Origin: Streptomyces koelreuteriae
GTDB lineage: Bacteria > Actinomycetota > Actinomycetes > Streptomycetales > Streptomycetaceae
DNA length: 64,000 nt
Direction: 5' to 3'
NCBI RefSeq assembly: GCF_018604545.1
Contig: NZ_CP075896.1
Span: 1,054,001-1,118,000, forward strand
Under the pieces are notes generated by a model. That model worked only from the letters and a program-made list of their open reading frames with translations. It was not told where the DNA came from and did no database searches. Position numbers and translations under genes: made by a program. This document shows positions 38,886 to 49,017 of the stretch, one piece after another (position 1 is the first letter of the stretch; each line of letters starts with the position of its first letter).

Positions 38886-40118
38886 ATGGCACAGCTGCGG
38901 CAAGAGGCCGATCCCGGTGAGGCGGGGCTGGACCCGCGGGCGCTGGACGACATGGACCGGCACTTCGCCCGACTGGTCGACGAGGGGCGGCTGCCGGGCT
39001 TCCTCGTGTCCGTCGCCCGGGCCGGACGCGTCGCACACCTGGCCACGCACGGACTGCGCGACATCGCGGCCGGGCTCCCGGTCGAGCCCGACACCCTGTG
39101 GCGGGTCTACTCCATGACGAAGCCGGTCACCGCGGTCGCCGCACTGCTGCTCGTGGAGGAGGGCCGGCTGTCGCTGGACGACCCGGTCGCCGACCATCTC
39201 CCGGCCTTCGCCGAGCCCCGGGTGTACGTCGGCGGCTCCGGGTCCGACGTACGCACCCGCCCGGCCGACGGCCCCATACGCGTCCGGCATCTGATGACCC
39301 ACACCTCGGGGCTGACCTTCGGCTTCTACCACACCCACCCCGTCGACGCCCTGTACCGCGCGGCCGGCCTGGAGTCGTCCGTGCCGCCGGGCGCGGACCT
39401 GGCCGAGACCATCGAGGTGTACGCGAGTCTGCCGCTGCAGTTCGAGCCGGGCACCCAGTGGAACTACTCGGTGGCCAGCAATGTCCTGGGCCGGATCATC
39501 GAGGTCGTGTCGGGGCAGCCGCTCGACGTGTTCTGTGCGGAGCGGGTCTTCGGCCCTCTCGGCATGACGGACGCGGGTTTCCACGTCACGGACGAGCAGG
39601 CGCCCCGGCTGTCGGAGATGTACGGCGAGAAGGAGGGCGGCGGCGGCATCGAACCGATCCCGGGGCTGCCGCTGCGCGGCCGGCCGCGGTTTCTGTCGGG
39701 CAGCGGCGGCATGGTGGCCTCCGCCCACGACTACCACCGTTTCATGGAACTGCTGCGCCGCCGCGGCGAACTGGACGGCGTCCGGCTCCTCGCGCCCGGG
39801 ACCGTGGACCTGATGACCCGCAACCATCTGCCCGACGGCGCCGACCTGCGCGCCTTCGGCAGCCGTCCCGCCCACGACGAGCCGGGCAACGACGGGGTCG
39901 GCTTCGGCCTCAACTGCTCCGTCGTCATCGACCCGTCCCGCACCCTCGTGCCGTCCGGGCTCGGCGCGTACGGCTGGAGCGGGGTGGCGACGACGACGTT
40001 CTGGGTGGACCCGGGCCGCGACCTGACGGTGCAGTTCATGACACAGGTGCGGCCCCGGTCCTCGCACTCGGTGTTCCGGGACCTGAAGAGGCTGGTCCAC
40101 GAGGCCCTGGCGGGCTGA
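38886..40118 (+). CDS. Serine hydrolase, beta-lactamase class C / esterase fold
   Basis: A 410-residue penicillin-binding-protein-like hydrolase. The nucleophile motif SMTK (Ser76, Lys79) and the second motif WNYSVASN (Tyr194) are clear; YGWSGVATTTFW near residue 370 occupies the place of the KTG-type strand, with a Gly-rich HxG/WxG variant as in EstB-like esterases. No signal peptide is seen, which argues for a cytoplasmic esterase rather than a cell-wall enzyme. GGAGG precedes the ATG by 7 nt. It converges on the saccharopine-dehydrogenase pair, leaving a 6-bp gap. Confidence 0.88.
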   Translation: MAQLRQEADPGEAGLDPRALDDMDRHFARLVDEGRLPGFLVSVARAGRVAHLATHGLRDIAAGLPVEPDTLWRVYSMTKPVTAVAALLLVEEGRLSLDDPVADHLPAFAEPRVYVGGSGSDVRTRPADGPIRVRHLMTHTSGLTFGFYHTHPVDALYRAAGLESSVPPGADLAETIEVYASLPLQFEPGTQWNYSVASNVLGRIIEVVSGQPLDVFCAERVFGPLGMTDAGFHVTDEQAPRLSEMYGEKEGGGGIEPIPGLPLRGRPRFLSGSGGMVASAHDYHRFMELLRRRGELDGVRLLAPGTVDLMTRNHLPDGADLRAFGSRPAHDEPGNDGVGFGLNCSVVIDPSRTLVPSGLGAYGWSGVATTTFWVDPGRDLTVQFMTQVRPRSSHSVFRDLKRLVHEALAG

Positions 40119-40124
40119 GCCCCG

Positions 40125-41282
40125 CTACCGGTCGACGCGCAGTGTGAACTCGATTCCCTCCTGGGCGAGTTCACGCAGCCACTGTTCCGACCGGGCCGCC
40201 GTCTCGGCGGCCCGGTTCAGGCCCGGCGGCAGGGAGCCGTCCAGGACGTGGCGGACGCCCAGGGCGAGGGTGCGTGAGACGCAGCGGGCCATCGCGCTCT
40301 CCCCCGCGTCACCCACCAGGTCCAGGAGATAGCCGCCGGCCCAGGAATGCCCCGTCTCGGCGCGTACCTCCAGTGACACGGCGAGAACGACCCGGTCCCG
40401 GTCCTCGTCCGTCGTGGGGTAAGTGGCGGCCAGCTCCTGGGCCAGGGCGGCGATCCGGGTGTCGTCGCCCCTCTTCAGCTCCTCGAAGACACCGTCCCAG
40501 GCCCGCAGCCAGCCCTCCAGACGCAGGGTGCCGCGTACGAACGTCCGCGGTGTCCAGGCGTCGGGAAGCTCGTACTGCGCGACGAAGGGGACGCTGTCGC
40601 GGTTGGGATAGACCTCGAACGTCTCCCCTTCGACGACATGCCGCCGGGTCGCCTCCCAGGGACGGTCGGCGACGGTCTCGGCACCGTCCTCGATGTAACG
40701 GGCCGGGGAGCGCAGGGCGTTGAGGACGCCCGCAGGTGCCCAGCTGAAGCGGTACGTGAAGTCGTTCGGGACGGCGGGGACACCGCCGCAGTACGAGGTG
40801 AGGGTGTACGAGGCGGGCGTCCCGTCGCCGATGGCGTCCCGGGCCCGGGCGACGAGGGCGTGCGCGAAAAGGTGGTCGATGCCCGGGTCGAGCCCGGACT
40901 CGGTCAGGACGACGACCCCGGCCTTCTCGGCGGCGGGCAGCTGGTCCAGCACCGCCTGGGACACATAGCTGGAGCAGGCGAAGTGCGCTCCCCGCCGTAC
41001 GCACTCGGCGAGCAGCGGCGCGTGCTCCGGCGCGGGCAGCATCGACACGACGACGTCGCCGGGGGCGAGTTCGGCGGCGAGCGCGTCCGGCGTGTACGTA
41101 CGGGGCTCGGCCCGTCCGGTGAGGCCCAGTCGGCCGAGGGCGTCGGCCGCGCGGCTCTCGGTGCGGTGCCAGAGCCGTACGCGCTCGGCGGTGTCGCACA
41201 GCGCGGCCAGTCCGCTGCCGGTGGAGAGGCCGGCGCCGATCCAGTGGACGGTGCCGCTCGCGGGTACCGGGTCAGTGGTCAT
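40125..41282 (-). CDS. Saccharopine dehydrogenase-family protein (LYS9-like)
   Basis: NAD(P)-dependent enzyme of 385 residues resembling saccharopine reductase (glutamate-forming). The N-terminal dinucleotide region is HWIGAGLSTGSGLAAL, an atypical glycine motif, followed by LWHRTESRA. MLPAPEHAPLLAECVRRGAHFACSSYV and LTESGLDPGIDHLFAHALV match the LYS9 core with its GLDPGIDH substrate motif. The ATG at 41282 has GGGGGAG 5 nt upstream. It overlaps the LYS1-like gene by 11 bp, so the two saccharopine enzymes are coupled. Confidence 0.85.
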   Translation of the reverse strand: MTTDPVPASGTVHWIGAGLSTGSGLAALCDTAERVRLWHRTESRAADALGRLGLTGRAEPRTYTPDALAAELAPGDVVVSMLPAPEHAPLLAECVRRGAHFACSSYVSQAVLDQLPAAEKAGVVVLTESGLDPGIDHLFAHALVARARDAIGDGTPASYTLTSYCGGVPAVPNDFTYRFSWAPAGVLNALRSPARYIEDGAETVADRPWEATRRHVVEGETFEVYPNRDSVPFVAQYELPDAWTPRTFVRGTLRLEGWLRAWDGVFEELKRGDDTRIAALAQELAATYPTTDEDRDRVVLAVSLEVRAETGHSWAGGYLLDLVGDAGESAMARCVSRTLALGVRHVLDGSLPPGLNRAAETAARSEQWLRELAQEGIEFTLRVDR

Positions 41283-42333
41283 GGAACTCCCCCTTGTCGA
41301 GTCCGTGTGCACGGCAGGCCTGACGGAACCGGTCCAGGCAGCGCCCCCAGGGCCCGGCGACGCCGAAGTCGAGGAGCTGCGGATACAGGGCGGCCGAGAA
41401 GTCGGCGCTGGACTCCAGCGGCAGCAGGGAGGGCAGGTTGTCGATGGCGATCAGGTCGAGCGGGGGTGCGTCGCGCAGCCGGCGTACGGGCGCGTCCCAG
41501 TCGGTGGTGTCGTCGTACACCGGGAGGACGTTGAGCGGGGAGCCGACGTCGCAGGTCACGTCGCACAGGGTGCGCAGCCGGCGGTCCGGGGTGTCGAGGT
41601 CCTGGTCCCGGAGGAAGGGCGGGACGGGGGTGGTGGCGAGCACCGCGTTCACCATCACGTCGTGCTCCAGCAGGGCGCGGCGGTCCAGGTCGCGGGTCTC
41701 GGCGAGGTCCCAGCAGGTCGGGTCGACACCGGCGGCGGCGAACGCCACCCGGGCACCGCGGCCGCTGCGGCCCAGGGCGCCGATGACCAGGCCGGTGAAC
41801 TCGGCGTCGTCGGCGGCGGGCTTGAGGGTCTCGTCGAGCTCTTCCTTGGTGGTCGGCGTCAGCGGGGCCCGCAGCCGGCCCCGGTGCTGGAGCACCGCGA
41901 GGGCGGCGCCCAGATAGCCGGCCCAGAAGCCGAAGGCGGCGAGGCGCCGCCCGGTGTCGTCGACGAGGTACTCCAGGTCGAACAGCGTCCCGCCCCCGGC
42001 GGTGAACCGGCCCAGCAGGTCGGCCGCTCCGGGCTGGCCCTTGTAGGCGTGGCCGAAGAAGATGTGCCGGTGTGTCAGTTCCGCGGGGTCGGCGGGCAGT
42101 TCCTTCAGGCCGAGCACGACGGCGTCGGGCGGCGCCGTCACCCAGGAGCCCGCGGGCGCCACGCGGCAGCCGGCCGCCTCGTACTCCTCGATCGGGAAGA
42201 CCCGCTGCGGGGACTCCTCGACGGTCAGTTCCACTCCGTTCCCGACGAGCCGCCGGGCGTCGTCGGGCACGATCGGTGTGCGTCGCTCGGTCGTTCGGGC
42301 CTCGTGGCGCAGCCACAGATGGAGCTCGGTCAT
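41272..42333 (-). CDS. Saccharopine dehydrogenase, L-lysine-forming type (LYS1-like)
   Basis: Expected to interconvert saccharopine with lysine plus 2-oxoglutarate using NAD. The 353 residues align by eye with fungal LYS1 from the first strand: LHLWLRHEARTTERRTPIVP, ESPQRVFPIEEYEAAG, PAGSWVTAPPDAVVLGLKELP, HAYKGQPGAADLLGRF and TLFDLEYLVDDTGRRLAAFGFWAGY. ATG at 42333 is where similarity begins; the open frame continues upstream without support. Together with the LYS9-like gene it gives a complete saccharopine route, more likely for lysine breakdown or a specialised precursor than for lysine synthesis, which Streptomyces makes by the diaminopimelate route. Confidence 0.87.
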   Translation of the reverse strand: MTELHLWLRHEARTTERRTPIVPDDARRLVGNGVELTVEESPQRVFPIEEYEAAGCRVAPAGSWVTAPPDAVVLGLKELPADPAELTHRHIFFGHAYKGQPGAADLLGRFTAGGGTLFDLEYLVDDTGRRLAAFGFWAGYLGAALAVLQHRGRLRAPLTPTTKEELDETLKPAADDAEFTGLVIGALGRSGRGARVAFAAAGVDPTCWDLAETRDLDRRALLEHDVMVNAVLATTPVPPFLRDQDLDTPDRRLRTLCDVTCDVGSPLNVLPVYDDTTDWDAPVRRLRDAPPLDLIAIDNLPSLLPLESSADFSAALYPQLLDFGVAGPWGRCLDRFRQACRAHGLDKGEFHDH

Positions 42334-42356
42334 ACCAGGTGGGCCTCCGGCGTGAG

Positions 42357-42380
42357 GCGTCGGCCGCTGAGGGCCGACGC
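42357..42380 (-). promoter_or_regulatory. Leader hairpin before the saccharopine operon
   Basis: GCGTCGGCC-GCTGAG-GGCCGACGC is a perfect 9-bp stem with a 6-nt loop, 23 nt upstream of the LYS1-like start and 111 bp after the ribA-like stop. It may end ribA transcripts or modulate the saccharopine mRNA. No T-run follows. Confidence 0.45.
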
Positions 42381-42491
42381 TCAAGGGGCTGACGTCCACG
42401 AAGCGTACGCGGCCCGCCTTCGGGTCGCGCACGAATGCGCCCAGGTCACGCCGAGGAGAACCGGAGCCCGCACGGGCGGGCACCCGATGCC

Positions 42492-43151
42492 TCAGGAGGA
42501 GCTGACCACCGCGTCCAGATGGGGCAGGTGGTGGTCGAGACGCTCCCGCTTCGTGCGCAGATAGGTGATGTTGTTCTCGCACGGCGGGATCAGCAGCGGC
42601 ACCTGCTCGGCGACCGTGATGCCGTGGCTCACCAGCGCGTCACGCTTGCGCGGGTTGTTGGACATCAGGCGCACGGACCGCACACCCAGGTCCTCCAGGA
42701 TCCGGGCGGCCACCCCGTAGTCACGGGCGTCGACCGGCAGGCCCAGGGCGAGGTTGGCCTCGACGGTGTCCAGGCCCTCCGCCTGCAGGGCCATGGCGCG
42801 CAGCTTGGCGAGCAGGCCGATGCCGCGGCCTTCATGCCCTCTGAGGTAGACGACGACACCGGCGCCCTCGGCGACGACCGCGCGCAGGGCGGCGTCGAGC
42901 TGGTCGCCGCACTCGCAGTGCTGGGAGCCGAAGGCGTCGCCGGTCAGGCACTCCGAGTGCAGCCGGATGAGGACGTCGTCCGTGCCGAGCTCGCCGTAGA
43001 CCAGCGCCACCTGTTCGTCACCGCGGTCGTGGTCCAGGTAGCCGACGGCCTCGAATTTCCCGTACACGGTGGGCAAGGGGGCATTCACGACGCGTTCCAC
43101 GCCGGTCCGCTGCGGTGACTTCTTGCCGAGTACGCCAATTTTTTCTGTCAT
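42492..43151 (-). CDS. GTP cyclohydrolase II homologue with Met120 (FAPy-forming type)
   Basis: Opens the imidazole ring of GTP. The 219 residues keep the zinc ligands Cys68, Cys79 and Cys81 (HSECLTGDAFGSQHCECG) and the phosphate-binding RGHEGRGIGL. The position equal to E. coli RibA Tyr105 (IRAYALQ) is Met120 here (LRAMALQ; codon at 42792-42794). From memory, the S. coelicolor paralogue SCO6655 has this same Tyr-to-Met change and stops at the formylated product FAPy rather than completing deformylation. The riboflavin copy would be elsewhere, since no other rib genes are here. Only 41 bp separate its start from a divergent creatininase-family gene that could perform the missing deformylation. 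Confidence 0.88.
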   Translation of the reverse strand: MTEKIGVLGKKSPQRTGVERVVNAPLPTVYGKFEAVGYLDHDRGDEQVALVYGELGTDDVLIRLHSECLTGDAFGSQHCECGDQLDAALRAVVAEGAGVVVYLRGHEGRGIGLLAKLRAMALQAEGLDTVEANLALGLPVDARDYGVAARILEDLGVRSVRLMSNNPRKRDALVSHGITVAEQVPLLIPPCENNITYLRTKRERLDHHLPHLDAVVSSS

Positions 43152-43192
43152 GATTCTCGAGTTCCTAAGCAGAGACGAAAGGCCGTGACGTT

Positions 43193-43945
43193 ATGAGTGA
43201 TCTGGTGCCGGCGGACACCACGGAAGACGTACGGACGCGGGGCGCCGGTGTCTCACGGCAGGTCGCGGTGCTTCCCGTGGGGAGCTTCGAGCAGCACGGT
43301 GCGTTTCTTCCGCTGGCGACCGACACGCTCGTCGCGTGTGCCGTCGCGCGGGAGATAGCCGGCGCGTACCCGGTGCACCTCCTTCCTCCGGTGACGATCT
43401 CGTGCTCGCACGAGCACGCGGCCTGGCCGGGGACCGTCAGCATCTCCTCGGTGACCCTTCATGCGGTGGTACGGGACATTGCGGATTCGCTCCGCCGGTC
43501 CGGCGTCGAGGCCCTGGTGGTGGTCAACGGGCACGGCGGAAACTACGTACTGGGCAACGTGGTTCAGGAAGCCTCCGCCCGCGGTGAGCGGATGGCCCTC
43601 TTCCCGGCCCCGGAGGACTGGGAGGAGGCTCGTGAGCGGGCGGGTGTGGTGACCTCGCTGCTCACCGACATGCACGCGGGGGAAATTGAAACCTCCATCC
43701 TTCTGCACGCTCATCCCGAATTGCTCCGACCCGGTTATGAGACCTCCGATTTCGTCGCTGACGACCGGCGTCATCTGCTCACCCTCGGCATGTCCGGCTA
43801 TACCGATTCCGGTGTCATCGGCCGGGCTTCGCTGGGTTCGGCGGAAAAGGGGAAGGAACTCCTGGCGAGCCTCGCGGATTCCTTCGGGGCGTATTTCTCG
43901 ATGCTGACCTCCGCGGCCGAGGGGGCGGACGGGGCTGACGGGTAG
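43193..43945 (+). CDS. Creatininase/ArfB-family metal amidohydrolase (possible FAPy deformylase)
   Basis: Metal-dependent amidohydrolase of 250 residues. The family ligands are in place: Glu33 and His35 (GSFEQHG), Asp44 (ATDT), His114 (NGHGGN) and Glu164/Glu166 (HAGEIETS), plus the SCSHEHAAWPGT loop. In archaea the creatininase-fold enzyme ArfB removes the formyl group from FAPy, the product of a GTP cyclohydrolase III. Pairing a FAPy-forming cyclohydrolase with this fold makes deformylation the leading guess. Creatininase or mycofactocin MftE-like peptidase activity are alternatives. Its last 148 bp lie antisense to the flippase-like gene. Confidence 0.85.
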   Translation: MSDLVPADTTEDVRTRGAGVSRQVAVLPVGSFEQHGAFLPLATDTLVACAVAREIAGAYPVHLLPPVTISCSHEHAAWPGTVSISSVTLHAVVRDIADSLRRSGVEALVVVNGHGGNYVLGNVVQEASARGERMALFPAPEDWEEARERAGVVTSLLTDMHAGEIETSILLHAHPELLRPGYETSDFVADDRRHLLTLGMSGYTDSGVIGRASLGSAEKGKELLASLADSFGAYFSMLTSAAEGADGADG

Positions 43946-45072
43946 TCGTTCGCGGCCGAGCGCGCCCGGGACCGGGCGCGCAGGCCCGTGTACCAGCGGG
44001 CGACGAGGACGATCAGGCCGGGCAGGCTCGCCACGAGGCTGAGCACCCCGTAGACGACCGCGACGGCGAGTCCCCGGCCGGCGCCCAGCCCAGCGGCGCC
44101 GAACGCCCAGGCGGTGACGCCCTCCCTCGGTCCCCAGCCGCCGACGTTCAGCGGCAGTCCCATCGCCAGCAGCGCGAGGACCGCGAGCGGCAGCAGGACG
44201 GCCACGGAGGCGGCGGCCCCGGCGACGTGGGCGGCGAGTACGAACATGGCCACGTAACCTGCCAGAACGACCACGGAGGAGACAATGACCCCGGGTGCGT
44301 TGCGGCGGGACAGCAGCCCTTCGCGTGCCTCGGCGAGGACCCCGCGCAGCTTCCTGCCCCGGCGTGAGGGCGCCGCCCGGTTCATGCGCACGGCGAGGAC
44401 GACGGCGAGGGCGCCCACCGCGGCCAGGGCCGCGAGCGGGGCGATGTGCCTTGCCTCGGACAGCACCGGGGACGGCATCGTCAGCAGCACCACGGCCCCG
44501 ACGGCGAACAGCGCGATCTGCCCGGCGGCCCGTTCGAGGACGACCGCCTTCACGCCCCGGCCCAGGTCGCCCTCGCTCTGGCCGTGCCGGACGGCCCGGT
44601 GCACATCGCCGAGGACGCCGCCGGGCAGCGCCGCGTTGAGGAACAGCGCGCGGTAGTAGTCGGCGACGGCCGGTCCGAACGGCAGCCGGATCCGGAGCCC
44701 CCGGGCCACCAGCGCCCAACGCCACGCGCTGAACACGGTGGTGACGAGTCCGATCCCGAGCGCCAGCAGCAACGACGTCCCGTCGATCCGGCTCAGCCCG
44801 TCCAGGAGGACACCGGTGCCGAGCCGCCACGACAGCACGCCGAGGATGGCGACTCCGGCGAGGGTGCCCAGATGCGTACGGGCTCTGCGGGAGCCGAGCC
44901 GGGCCAGGACGGCCCGCACGGGGCCGGGCGACGGGGAACCGGCGGGGCCGGAGGCCTCCGGTGCCGGAGCGTCGGGTTCCCCGAGCGGGCTCCCGCTGTC
45001 GCCGCTCCGGGGCAGCCGGTCGCTCTCGACGGGCATCGGCCGCGGACGTGTCCCCGTCGCCTGGGGGCTCAT
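43798..45072 (-). CDS. UPF0104-type integral membrane protein (lysylphosphatidylglycerol synthase TM-like)
   Basis: Polytopic membrane protein of 424 residues. After a 50-residue Pro/Ser/Gly-rich tail come seven to eight hydrophobic helices (HLGTLAGVAILGVLSW, TSLLLALGIGLVTTVFSAWRW, and others). Family motifs are ADYYRALFLNAALPGGVLGDVHRAVRHG and LPLNVGGWGPREGVTAWAFG. Relatives move or shield lipid-linked intermediates. The ATG overlaps the methyltransferase stop by 4 bp. The C-terminal 50 residues (SAANDYPSAPSAPSAAEVS onward) are encoded antisense to the creatininase-family gene and have no membrane character. Confidence 0.82.
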   Translation of the reverse strand: MSPQATGTRPRPMPVESDRLPRSGDSGSPLGEPDAPAPEASGPAGSPSPGPVRAVLARLGSRRARTHLGTLAGVAILGVLSWRLGTGVLLDGLSRIDGTSLLLALGIGLVTTVFSAWRWALVARGLRIRLPFGPAVADYYRALFLNAALPGGVLGDVHRAVRHGQSEGDLGRGVKAVVLERAAGQIALFAVGAVVLLTMPSPVLSEARHIAPLAALAAVGALAVVLAVRMNRAAPSRRGRKLRGVLAEAREGLLSRRNAPGVIVSSVVVLAGYVAMFVLAAHVAGAAASVAVLLPLAVLALLAMGLPLNVGGWGPREGVTAWAFGAAGLGAGRGLAVAVVYGVLSLVASLPGLIVLVARWYTGLRARSRARSAANDYPSAPSAPSAAEVSIEKYAPKESARLARSSFPFSAEPSEARPMTPESV

Positions 45073-46117
45073 GACGCTCCGCCCGCCGGACGGCACAGGG
45101 CCAGGAGGTCGGTGTGGTGGACGGTGGCGCGCAACTCGCCGGCGGCGCAGGCGGCCAGGCGTTCGGCCAGATAGGCGTCGGCGCGGTCGCGCAGCTCGGG
45201 GCGTTGTTCGACGGCGGCGCCGACCCAGCCGCGCAGCCACTGTTCGGTGAGCGCGGCCTGCTCGGGGCCGAGCCGCCAGGGGCTCGGGTGCAGCCGTACG
45301 GTCGCGCCGTGCTCGGAGAACGCCTCGGCCGCCGCCGTGACGGCGTCCGGGCCGAGCAGGCCGTCGCGGCGCTGGTGTTCGTTGAACGCCTGGGCGATCT
45401 CCGCGTCCAGCGGGTGCGACGGGGTCAGTTCGACGCGCCCGGCGACGGACAGGGTCAGCAGGGCGGGGCAGCCGGCTCCGGCGCAGGCGGCGGCGAGGGT
45501 GTCGATCTCGTCGCGGGTGAGGACGTCCAGCAGCGCGGACGCCGTCACCAGGGACGCGCCCTTCAGGGCGTCCGGCGTGAGGCGGGCGACGTCACCGCGC
45601 CGCGTCTCCACCGAGACCCGGCTGCCGTCGGCGGCCGAGCGGGGTGAGGCGACGGCGGCGAAGTGCAGCAGATAGGGGTCGCGGTCGTGCAGGACCCAGT
45701 GCTGGGCGCCGTCCAGGCGGGGGGCGAGCCAGCGGCCCATCGAACCGGTGCCGCAGCCCAGGTCGTGGATGGCGACGCCCGACTTGCCCGGCAGGTTGGC
45801 GAGCCGGATGCGCAGCGGGTCGAGCAGGTCGTGCGACCGCGCGGCGGCGTCGGCCGGCTCCCGCAGCTCCAGCCACTCGGGCGCGTAGCGGGGCGGATCG
45901 TCGGGGTCGGCCTCGCGCAGCTTCACGGTGGGCCGGGAGCCGGGCGCGCCGCTGGGACCCGCGCCCGGGATGACGGCGCCCGCCACGACGGCGTCACCCG
46001 CCCACGCGATCACCGAGTCTCCCGGCTTCGCAGCCGTGGCGTCCGCCAGCTCAGTAACTTCTCTCGGTCCGGGCTGCGTCGGAATCGCCCCGCTCTGCTG
46101 GGTCGTCGCCGGGTTCG

Positions 46118-46121
<4 letters not shown>
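45069..46121 (-). CDS. Class I SAM-dependent methyltransferase
   Basis: Methyltransferase of 350 residues. The SAM motif I is IHDLGCGTGSMGRWLAPRL, motif II is HWVLHDRDPYLLHFAA, with GDVARLTPDALKGASLVTASALLDVLT further on. An unusual N-terminal 90 residues includes a hydrophobic Gly/Ala stretch. It overlaps the glycosyltransferase and membrane-protein genes by 4 bp on each side, so all belong to one operon with the PTPS-like gene. The acceptor is unknown; a hydroxyl or ring nitrogen of the cluster's product is possible. Confidence 0.85.
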
Positions 46122-47799
<1,678 letters not shown>

Positions 47800-47837
47800 T
47801 CAGCCTCCGCTACGTCTTTTCTCAGGTCAGGCGCTCT

Positions 47838-47888
47838 TGTCGTACCGATGTCGTACCGGATGGAACGAATCGTCAGCCGATGCGTCAA
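47838..47888 (-). promoter_or_regulatory. Upstream region of the PTPS/GT/MT operon with direct repeats
   Basis: TGTCGTACCG occurs at 47838-47847 and 47849-47858, an 11-bp period, with a shorter GTCGTACGG further on near 47898. On the minus strand TTGACG (47888-47883) could be a -35 box with a weak TTCCAT (47865-47860) at 17 nt; the repeats would then cover the transcription start. The assignment is tentative. Confidence 0.4.
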
Positions 47889-47928
47889 TCGCTCTCGTCG
47901 TACGGGGGACTCGCTGAGGTGGTACGTG

Positions 47929-48909
47929 TCACTCGTTCTCGCCGTAGCGGACGCGGTGGCACAGCGCGGGGATCTCGCCCGAGGCGAGCCTCGGCAGCAC
48001 GTCCGGCAGTTCCTCGAAGGCGGATTCGCCGGTGACGAGGGCGTCGAGCGCCAGGTCGGCGAGCAGGTCGAGGGCGACGGCGAGCCGGTCGGCGTAGGTG
48101 CGGTTCGGGCGGGCCGGGGAGACGGTGCCGACCTGGCTGGAGCGGATGACGAGCCGCCGGGAGTGGAAGGCCTCGCCGAGCGGCAGGCTGATCTGCCGGT
48201 CGCCGTACCAGCTCAGTTCGAGCACGGTCCCCTCGGCGGTGAGGAGTTCCAGGGACCTGGCGAGGCCCTGCTCGGTGGCGCTGGCGTGGACGACCAGGTC
48301 GCACTCGCCCTGGGCATCCGCGGGGGTGGCGAAGCCGACGCCCAGGGCCTTGGCGATGGCGGCGCGGGACGGGTCGGCGTCGACGAGCTGGACGCGGACG
48401 CCGGGGAAGCGGGCGAGCAGGGCGGCCACCGAGCAGCCGACCATGCCGCCGCCGACCACCGCGATCCGGTCGCCGACCAGGGGCGCGGCGTCCCACAGGG
48501 CGTTGACGGCGGTCTCCACGGTCCCGGCGAGCACGGCCCGTTCGGCCGGCACGGTGTCCGGTACGGGGGTGACGGCCCGGGCCGGGACGACGTACCGGCT
48601 CTGGTGGGGATACAGGCAGAACACCGTGCGCCCGGCCAGCTCCTCGGGCCCTTCCTCCACCACGCCGACGCTGAGGTAGCCGTACTTCACGGGGCCCGGG
48701 AAGTCGCCCTCCTGGAAGGGTGCCCGCATGGCGGTGTGCTGGCTGGCCGGCACACCGCCGCGGAAGACGAGCGTCTCGGTGCCGCGGCTCACGCCGGAGT
48801 ACAGCGCTCGGACCAGCACCTCGTCCTCGCCGGGTTCCGGCAGGGTGACGTCCCGGATGCCGCCTCGTCCAGGCGAGTCGATCCAGAACGCCCGTGCGGT
48901 GTGCTTCAT
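47929..48909 (-). CDS. MDR-superfamily zinc-type alcohol dehydrogenase-like oxidoreductase
   Basis: Medium-chain reductase of 326 residues. The N-terminal GroES-like domain runs through [29 protein letters not shown] without the usual Cys/His zinc ligands; the Rossmann motif is [34 protein letters not shown], with Asp favouring NAD. GGAGGA lies 5 nt before the ATG. It is 217 bp upstream of the PTPS-like gene on the same strand and divergent from the CDP-alcohol phosphatidyltransferase gene. I think it belongs to the same biosynthetic block as a reductase of a side chain or sugar. Confidence 0.83.
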   Translation of the reverse strand: MKHTARAFWIDSPGRGGIRDVTLPEPGEDEVLVRALYSGVSRGTETLVFRGGVPASQHTAMRAPFQEGDFPGPVKYGYLSVGVVEEGPEELAGRTVFCLYPHQSRYVVPARAVTPVPDTVPAERAVLAGTVETAVNALWDAAPLVGDRIAVVGGGMVGCSVAALLARFPGVRVQLVDADPSRAAIAKALGVGFATPADAQGECDLVVHASATEQGLARSLELLTAEGTVLELSWYGDRQISLPLGEAFHSRRLVIRSSQVGTVSPARPNRTYADRLAVALDLLADLALDALVTGESAFEELPDVLPRLASGEIPALCHRVRYGENE

Positions 48910-49017
48910 CGAAGTCCTCCTGAACGATCGGGAAGCTGCTTGCGTACCGAGGGGTGCACAGGCCGCGCACAAGGTAGCGGCGTTGATCGACTCTGTCACA
49001 CGGCCGGAGGGTGTTCG

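Noticed and set aside
41272..42582. Longer start for the LYS1-like protein at 42582
   Set aside because: The extra N-terminus overlaps the cyclohydrolase end and a leader hairpin; similarity to LYS1 begins exactly at ATG 42333.
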